A stretch of 64,000 nucleotides of DNA from Pomphorhynchus laevis. Taxonomy: Eukaryota > Acanthocephala > Palaeacanthocephala > Echinorhynchida > Pomphorhynchidae. Made by a program: the position numbers and the translations under genes. The stretch spans positions 235,681-299,680 of the forward strand of contig WNNJ02001344.1 in assembly GCA_012934845.2 (NCBI GenBank). The letters run 5' to 3'. Shown in pieces: positions 58,560 to 64,000 of this stretch (its first letter is position 1; each line of letters begins with the position of its first letter). The notes under the pieces were generated by a model. That model saw nothing but the letters and a program-made list of their open reading frames with translations. It had not been told where the DNA came from and made no database searches.

Positions 58560-60040
58560 TTTTTATTATAATAATATTTTTAAATATTATTATAATTGAA
58601 CGGGCAAAGCACTCTTCTGTCTAACGCCTTGTAACTTTATAAATTGTTTTGATATATGTAGATGATTTTCCAAGTTAATCATTATTTATTGCCCACTCAA
58701 CAATATGAAATTCTAAAAATCCTCATTGCATACCATGCAATTTGAATTTTAGGCTCGTCAAAATTAGCTTAGGCTTTTAGGAATTCTCACCTAAATTAAT
58801 TCAACCATTCGATTAAGAGATTGTTCATCATTCTCTCAATCATGCCCGAATCAATATGCTATGAAGATCTTTAGAATTAACCCCCACATTACTCAATGGT
58901 TAATTCCATTTTCGAAATAGTTTATCATTACATGGACATAGTTTGACTTTGAAGACGTAATGTAGAAAATAATTCTCACTGATTAATTTGAGTTCGCGTG
59001 CTGTTGGAATTTAAAATAGATTAGATACAAATGTTGTAAATACTGAAAATCTTGTTCAGTTCAGAATACTTTATTTACAATTCACAGAGGACTGTACACA
59101 TTTACAAATTTGAAGGACTTTTAAATCATTATATAAGTAGGATGCTTGTTTATCAGTTTTGATGTTATTTGATTTGTTCTCTGTCTGTGATGCAATTGTA
59201 AAGAGTTTCGCCAATCTAATTGTATATGAACAATAATAAATGCCACGTATCAGCTGGAATGTTCTGTCTCTTTAATTATTTTTATTATTGAGACATTCCG
59301 TGTTATTGACGAAAATTTGAGCTTTGTACTTGACAACGCATTTTTATATTGATATTATATCAATTTTCGCGACATTGTATTTGAAATACCTTCGCATCAT
59401 GAGTAGGGATGAATCTACGACCTTCGAGACATTTTGGTGCGGTTTTCCGCACATTCTGGTGCGGCATCTGAAACATTATGGTTCGGTCTTTGAGACACTA
59501 TGTTACGGCCTTCAAGAGTAATTAGAAATTAAAATACAAAAATATTTTATTAATTAATTCATAAAATAATTTTTCAAATTGTAAATATGGTATAAATGGC
59601 TTATATGTGTTTGGCAGTTTAAACGCTATTTTTCTCACTTAATTGTATTTTATTTTTATTTAAAAAAATAAATTGGTATCCCTTTTGAACAATAATCAAG
59701 AAAAAATAAATTAACAGAATAAAACAGCATATAGTAAGGAATGCGATACTCTATATTATAATCTCTATAAAGGATAACATGATTTGCATGCTATGTGATA
59801 CTGTGCTTAGTACAGTAAAAATGCAACGCAAACGAATATTATACTTCACACAAAGAATATGGATCCGTCAAATTATAGATAGAAACGCATAAATCGGCAA
59901 TCTCAAGAATAAATTAATTAATAGACAAAGATTTTCTTAAACAAAAACAACCGATACCTTACTAAAAGAATAGCATAAGAAACAGAGTATAACAGCATAT
60001 AGCTTCCTTCCTTGTTTACGTTCGAGTTCATCTTCAGTCA
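58560..60040. other. AT-rich intergenic DNA
   Basis: No gene recognised on either strand. The only structured feature is the short tandem repeat at 59417-59515. Confidence 0.5.
59417..59515 (+). repeat. imperfect 22-23-bp tandem repeat
   Basis: About four imperfect copies of CTTCGAGACATTTTGGTGCG-like units, ending with CTTCAAG. Confidence 0.6.
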
Positions 60041-60044
60041 TCTG

Positions 60045-60271
60045 CTCCTTTCTTAAGCCTTGCGGCCTCAGGTATATAGAGATCTGAACCCCCGACCGCA
60101 TCAACGCGCTGTCTTCAGACTGAACCATTCAGAATATCTCACCCTTAAGAGTTCAGGTGAGGCGGACTATGGTCAGTAATCTCTAGATGAGGAGCTTAAT
60201 AAACCTTAGTCTCTGCTCTAGGGGACGTCCTCATGAGAATAGGACTAATCTCGAGATAGCTCAAGTACCCC
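60045..60271 (-). mobile_element. LINE X 3' end, interrupted by LINE Z
   Basis: Antisense X sequence matching 25690-25915, stopping at GTACCCC. X resumes at 61640 with CCCCAAAAGCG, exactly where the uninterrupted X copy reads GTACCCCAAAGGCG. The intervening Z material was therefore inserted into this X copy, with ACCCC on both sides (60267-60271 and 61640-61644). Confidence 0.8.
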
Positions 60272-60285
60272 TGAGCTATCTAAGG

Positions 60286-60408
60286 GTTCGCCTCATATCT
60301 ATCCGACCGTTCCTTTCGCGTCTGTTCTAATTCATCATCCTCCCGTCCCATCCCTATTTTTTGCAGGGTCTCACAAGCTTCAGTCCTAGGTCCCCTGCTT
60401 TTCTCTCA
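60286..60408 (+). mobile_element. LINE Z RT fragment preceding the X-Z chimera
   Basis: GTTCGCCTCATATCTATCCG starts at the same Z position as the chimera junction. It runs through the PQGSVLG region to TTTTCTCTC. It is preceded by the same kind of TGAGCTAT filler after antisense X. The indel pattern matches the long Z copy rather than the chimeric copies. Confidence 0.7.
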
Positions 60409-60438
60409 CCTAAACTTTAGTCTCTGCTCTAAACCTGC

Positions 60439-61628
60439 CTAAACCTTAGTCTCTGATTACTGCCTAAACCTTAGTCTCTGCTCTAGGGGACGTCCTCATG
60501 AGAATAAGACTAATCCCGAGATAGCTCAAGTACCCCTGAGCTATATGAGGGTTCGCCTCATATATATTCGACCGTTCCTTTCGCGTCTGTTCTAATTCAT
60601 CATCCTCCTCCCATCCCTATTTTTTGCGGGGTCCCACAAGGTTCAGTCCTAGGTCCCCTGCTTTTCTCTCTTCTGCTTGGCGATCTATCTCCGTTTATCA
60701 AACCTTACTCCTTTAAGGTCATGCAATACGCCGATGACATTCTAATCTATGTTCATGCACCCGCACATCGCATACACGATATCGGCATTTCTGCCTCCAA
60801 CTGTCTTTCTTCTATCTACAAACGTCTCTCCAATCTCCATCTCGTTCTAAACCCCGAAAAGTCCAAAATAATGTGGATCCTCCCCCGTAAACCAAACATA
60901 TCTCCTCCCACTGTATATTTTGCCTCATCAATCATCCCCATAGTCCACAATCTCACTTTATTAGGCTTCCATTTCGATGATCACCTTTCCCTTAAACCCT
61001 TCGTCCGTGACAAGGTCCGCTCATCTAACTTAATTCTCCGTGATATCCGCCGTATCCGCCCCCTTATCGACTTCCGTTCTTGTATGTCTCTTCTTTCATC
61101 GCTTCTTTCCCTAAAATCGATTACTGCCTTAGCCTTTTCGTCAATTCTCCAAAATCCATCATCCTACCCCTACAACGCATAATCAACTCCGCCGTTCGAG
61201 TGCTCTTTCGTCTCCGTCGCTTCGACCACACATCCACATATTTTGCCCAACTCTCCTGGCCCACCATCCACATCCGCATCAAACTCCGCCTTCTTCTCGT
61301 TACTTTTCGTCTCATCGCTGTCGGCTCCCCATCGTTCATCAACCTTCCTTTCTTAGACGATACTCGCCCCACCTCGCTATCGCTTCGTTCATGTCATACC
61401 CTCTTACTCCACGTCCCTAATTACTCTAACAAACTACGGTCTCTGATCCTTCCTCGTCGCCGCCTCACTCGCCTGGAATCAACTCCCTCTCGACGTCCGC
61501 CGCGCCCCCTCCTTTATCACATTCAAACACCTCCTCCGTTCACACCTTCTCGACACCTGATTCACAGTCTTGTTTTGTTGTGGTCATGTAAGCGTGCGCT
61601 GGCACGCATTTGCCACGTTAAAATAAAT
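60439..61628 (+). mobile_element. X-Z chimeric retroposon, copy B
   Basis: Starts CTAAACCTTAGTCTCTGATT, crosses antisense X sequence to GTACCCC, has the TGAGCTATATGAG filler and switches to Z at GTTCGCC (60551). The Z part has MQYADDILIYVHAP, MWILPRKPNISPPTVYFAS and the frameshift giving SLLSLKSIT, ending in the hairpin tail 61579-61628. Length about 1190 bp, as for copy A (28371-29557). It shares the filler, junction and two frame-breaking changes with copy A. Copies of the CTAAACCTTAGT leader are partly repeated just upstream (60408-60450). Confidence 0.82.
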
Positions 61629-61639
61629 CCTTTTTTTTA

Positions 61640-61756
61640 ACCCCAAAAGCGTACTTGGGTTTTCCCATTCAATGGCAGCTGCTGGATCCGTTTTTAGAGC
61701 CCACCTAGCTCTTTTCGGGATTTGTTTAAGTCTATCCAGGTTTTCTTTTATTATGC
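61640..61756 (-). mobile_element. LINE X fragment, continuation beyond the Z insertion
   Basis: Antisense X encoding the LKRAQHLSLKGKTQ-type region (matches 25910-26010). It is the other side of the X copy split by the Z insertion and ends near TCTATCCAGG. Confidence 0.8.
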
Positions 61757-62117
61757 CATTACTAGGACGTTCATAAATCTAATAGAATTTGTACTTGTAG
61801 ATAATTATAATTGTTTTTTTTCCGCGGCATATAAGCATATTATTAATATATTTCATTTATTAGATCTATGAGGTGTGTAAACTTTATCAAATAGCTATCC
61901 ACGCAATATGATTTGGAAAATATTATTTTGTTTTTAAATGTTTAACTTTTTAAATCAAGTATATAAACGGCTTTCAGCTATCGTTATTGAAAGTGTCAAA
62001 TTAGGCTTTTAATGAAAAGAATGTTTTTCCTGTTGAAATAGTTACTATGAAATACTAATTACTACTTGGCTAAAATTACTTATTAATACTTGTTAATAAT
62101 ACTTTTTAATTTATAAT

Positions 62118-62133
62118 GTTCTAAATATTCTAG
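62118..62133 (+). promoter_or_regulatory. possible splice acceptor just upstream of SmF
   Basis: TTCTAAATATTCTAG lies 14 bp before the start codon. Together with a similar AG site upstream of MOB4 it would fit cis 5'-UTR introns or trans-splicing. Inference only. Confidence 0.3.
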
Positions 62134-62147
62134 ATTTACTAGATAGA

Positions 62148-62408
62148 ATGGCTCAAGCACAAATTAAAAATCCGAAACCTTTTCTTAACGGCCTTACTGG
62201 AAAGCCGGTAATAGTGAAGTTAAAATGGGGTATGGAATACAAAGGAATACTGTCAGCTGTCGATGAATATATGAACCTGCAATTGTCAAAGGCCGAGGAA
62301 TATGACGAAGGCATGAAATCGGACGAGCTTGGTGATATACTGATCCGTTGCAATAACGTTCTTTTTATCAGACGAGCAGATGATTTAGACGAACTAATGG
62401 AAGATTAA
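62148..62408 (+). CDS. SNRPF: Sm protein F (U snRNP core)
   Basis: 86 codons, the usual SmF length. [20 protein letters not shown] then [18 protein letters not shown] is the Sm1 motif with the SmF-specific [10 protein letters not shown] start. [15 protein letters not shown] is Sm2 with the RNA-contacting RCNN. The tail is acidic (DDLDELMED). SmF joins SmE and SmG and then the heptameric Sm ring on U1, U2, U4 and U5 snRNAs. Divergence is higher than usual in animals in the Sm1-Sm2 loop ([16 protein letters not shown]). The coding region is intronless. An acceptor-like TATTCTAG ends 14 bp before the ATG, so an upstream 5'-UTR exon or spliced leader may exist. Confidence 0.96.
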   Translation: MAQAQIKNPKPFLNGLTGKPVIVKLKWGMEYKGILSAVDEYMNLQLSKAEEYDEGMKSDELGDILIRCNNVLFIRRADDLDELMED

Positions 62409-63524
62409 TTGGCTACACGCGAATTAATTATGTAAAAACTTAAACATTTTTGTAACGTGGTTTTTTCTTTTCATTCCTGGATATTAAAATCTTTACTTAA
62501 ATATAATATAATTATATAAGAGAATAACATATATAAATTGATTGTTTTTGTTAAGCCATTTTCTCTAAGCTTTTCACAGAAACCCATTGAAAAGCAATGG
62601 CTTAAAAGGTTTATTTTTATTTTAAAGCAAATAGATAAAAATGGTCGTCAAAAAAGTATTCAAAATATAACTGCTTAGCTATTACAATAAGAAATCTATG
62701 TATTTTTCATTTATTGTATATTTCATATTATTCTGAAAAGATTTTTTTTCAAAAGCATCAAAAACATAATTAATCAAAAATGCTGTTATAATTAATTTTA
62801 AAATCAATTTAAAAATATTTTTATCAAAAAAATCTGCGATACAATTGTTCACATAAATTGTAAATCGATAAATGTTTTGTTTGAAAACATTACGCGTAAA
62901 CACCACATATTCCTGTTCGTATGTCATACAACAATCACATAATTTGTGTTTAGTAATAAAATTAAAGGTATATTTTAACAACTAAATTATTCAAACATTA
63001 AGTTAAATTTATTTAATCACTTAATTTTAAAATATGTATCAATATTTTTAATCAAAAACACATATCGTAATCTTTCAAAACGTATAGACGTAAAGGACGT
63101 GATTTTTAAAAATCACGTTTGCAAAAATAAGTTATGATGCTTATTTTCAATGTTTTTGGATATTTTTCGAAATTTAGCTTGTGAATAAATTATAATTGTA
63201 AAATTAAAAGAGATTTATAAAGATATTTAATTCTAAATGTGAAATAGAGAGAGAACTTTAGGCAATTATCAGAAAACTTGAAATACCTTCTTTAAAATGC
63301 TTGATTAGATTATCAATTAATTCGAAGCTTTTATGAATTTTAAATGAAATTAAAACAAAATGAAATATACAATTTATTACGATATAAATGATAATATTAT
63401 ATTATTATGATATATAATAATTTCATATACAAACGGACTAAACGTACAGAATGAACGAACGAACTGAACGAACACACTAAATTCGTCTGCGGGATTATTT
63501 TTCTTTGTCAATTGATTATTCTCA
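62409..63524. other. SmF 3' flank, AT-rich
   Basis: No gene recognised. Contains an inverted repeat at 63097-63118. No clear AATAAA close to the SmF stop. Confidence 0.45.
63097..63118. repeat. perfect 22-bp palindrome
   Basis: ACGTGATTTTT followed by its exact reverse complement AAAAATCACGT, with no spacer. Function unknown. Confidence 0.85.
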
Positions 63525-63572
63525 GTGGGCTTGTAAGCGCCCTTTGGCACGCGTTTGCCACTCAAAATAAAT
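63525..63572 (+). repeat. solo LINE 3'-end hairpin tail
   Basis: GTGGGCTTGTAAGCG, a hairpin, then CGTTTGCCACTCAAAATAAATC. It is the same 3' module as in LINE Y/Z. No coding body is visible upstream. Confidence 0.65.
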
Positions 63573-64000
63573 CTTTATAATGAAATTTAAAAAAGTATAC
63601 ACGGAGAAGATGAGGATTAAACGAAAAATTTATAATTTAATACATTTTATTTTACACAATATTAAATAAAATATTTTTTTCGTATCCATAGTAATAAGCA
63701 AATTGACTTATATTTCCCCGAAATCCTTGAATAGAAAAATAACATGATTTATAAAGTCAAAATATTTCAAGATTGCTATATATAGAACCTCAAATTCAGA
63801 TGTATCATCATCTATTAGGAACTCGAAAAATCCCTTAATCGTAATTTTCTAAACGCAAACTGTATTCTTCGTGTTTCTAAAATTGGGAGTGATAAATTTA
63901 AAATTTTTTCATTAATAAAGTTAACACTTTATCTAACTGTTCACTAAATTATGTATTGAATTTTAAATTAATTACTGTTCATGGTTATGTTACAAGTTGC
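63573..64000. other. AT-rich flank
   Basis: Nothing recognised up to the window end. Confidence 0.45.

Noticed and set aside
59324-59521. 65-codon frame near 59.4 kb
   Set aside because: Its second half is the imperfect 22-bp tandem repeat and nothing in it is recognisable.
61121-61372. Arg/Met-rich minus-strand frames in LINE Z (also 27736, 49054)
   Set aside because: Antisense shadows that recur in each Z copy because the coding strand is C/T-rich.

Overview
The window is AT-rich animal DNA. It has spliced protein genes with GT-AG introns (one only 50 bp), no operons, and many decayed retrotransposons. The organism is a small or fast-evolving invertebrate. A hammerhead-bearing SINE-like repeat, a Penelope-like element and CR1-type LINEs would suit a flatworm such as a trematode, but the sequence does not settle the lineage, and both host proteins are strongly diverged.

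Two host genes are clear. A divergent MOB4/phocein gene (STRIPAK subunit) runs on the + strand from 1349 to 14429 in six exons. Its second intron is 10.1 kb and holds most of the left-end retroelements. An intronless SmF (SNRPF) coding region lies at 62148-62408. One 85-codon frame at 30145-30402 (minus) may be a third coding fragment. All other coding sequence belongs to mobile elements.

I use letters for the retroelement families. X is an I/R1-like LINE with a CCHC ORF1. Y and Z are sister CR1-like LINEs. V and W are CR1-like LINEs with PHD-like ORF1 proteins. RLE is a non-LTR element with a C-terminal zinc finger and restriction-like endonuclease. There are also a Penelope-like element, an RTE scrap, a hAT transposase remnant and tRNA-like SINE sequence.

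Layout: 1-14.4 kb, MOB4 with retroelements in its introns. 14.4-23.6 kb, AT-rich intergenic DNA with a dead hAT element, a diverged repeat family R, and a repeat carrying a hammerhead ribozyme core. 23.6-30.0 kb, LINEs Y, V, X and Z plus a chimeric X-Z retroposon. 30.5-34.5 kb, a long Z copy with a 13-bp minisatellite before ORF1. 34.7-37.3 kb, Penelope and LINE V. 37.4-42.3 kb, a near-intact LINE W in a 38-bp target-site duplication. 42.8-55.2 kb, decayed LINEs around a 1-kb perfect 14-bp minisatellite. 55.3-58.6 kb, two tandem RLE copies. 60.0-61.8 kb, Z nested in X, including a second X-Z chimera. 62-64 kb, SmF and flank.

The least expected signals are three: (i) the X-Z chimera at two loci with the same junction and the same disabling frameshifts; (ii) a covarying 3'-terminal hairpin in twelve places and several families; (iii) the hammerhead core at 22.5 kb.
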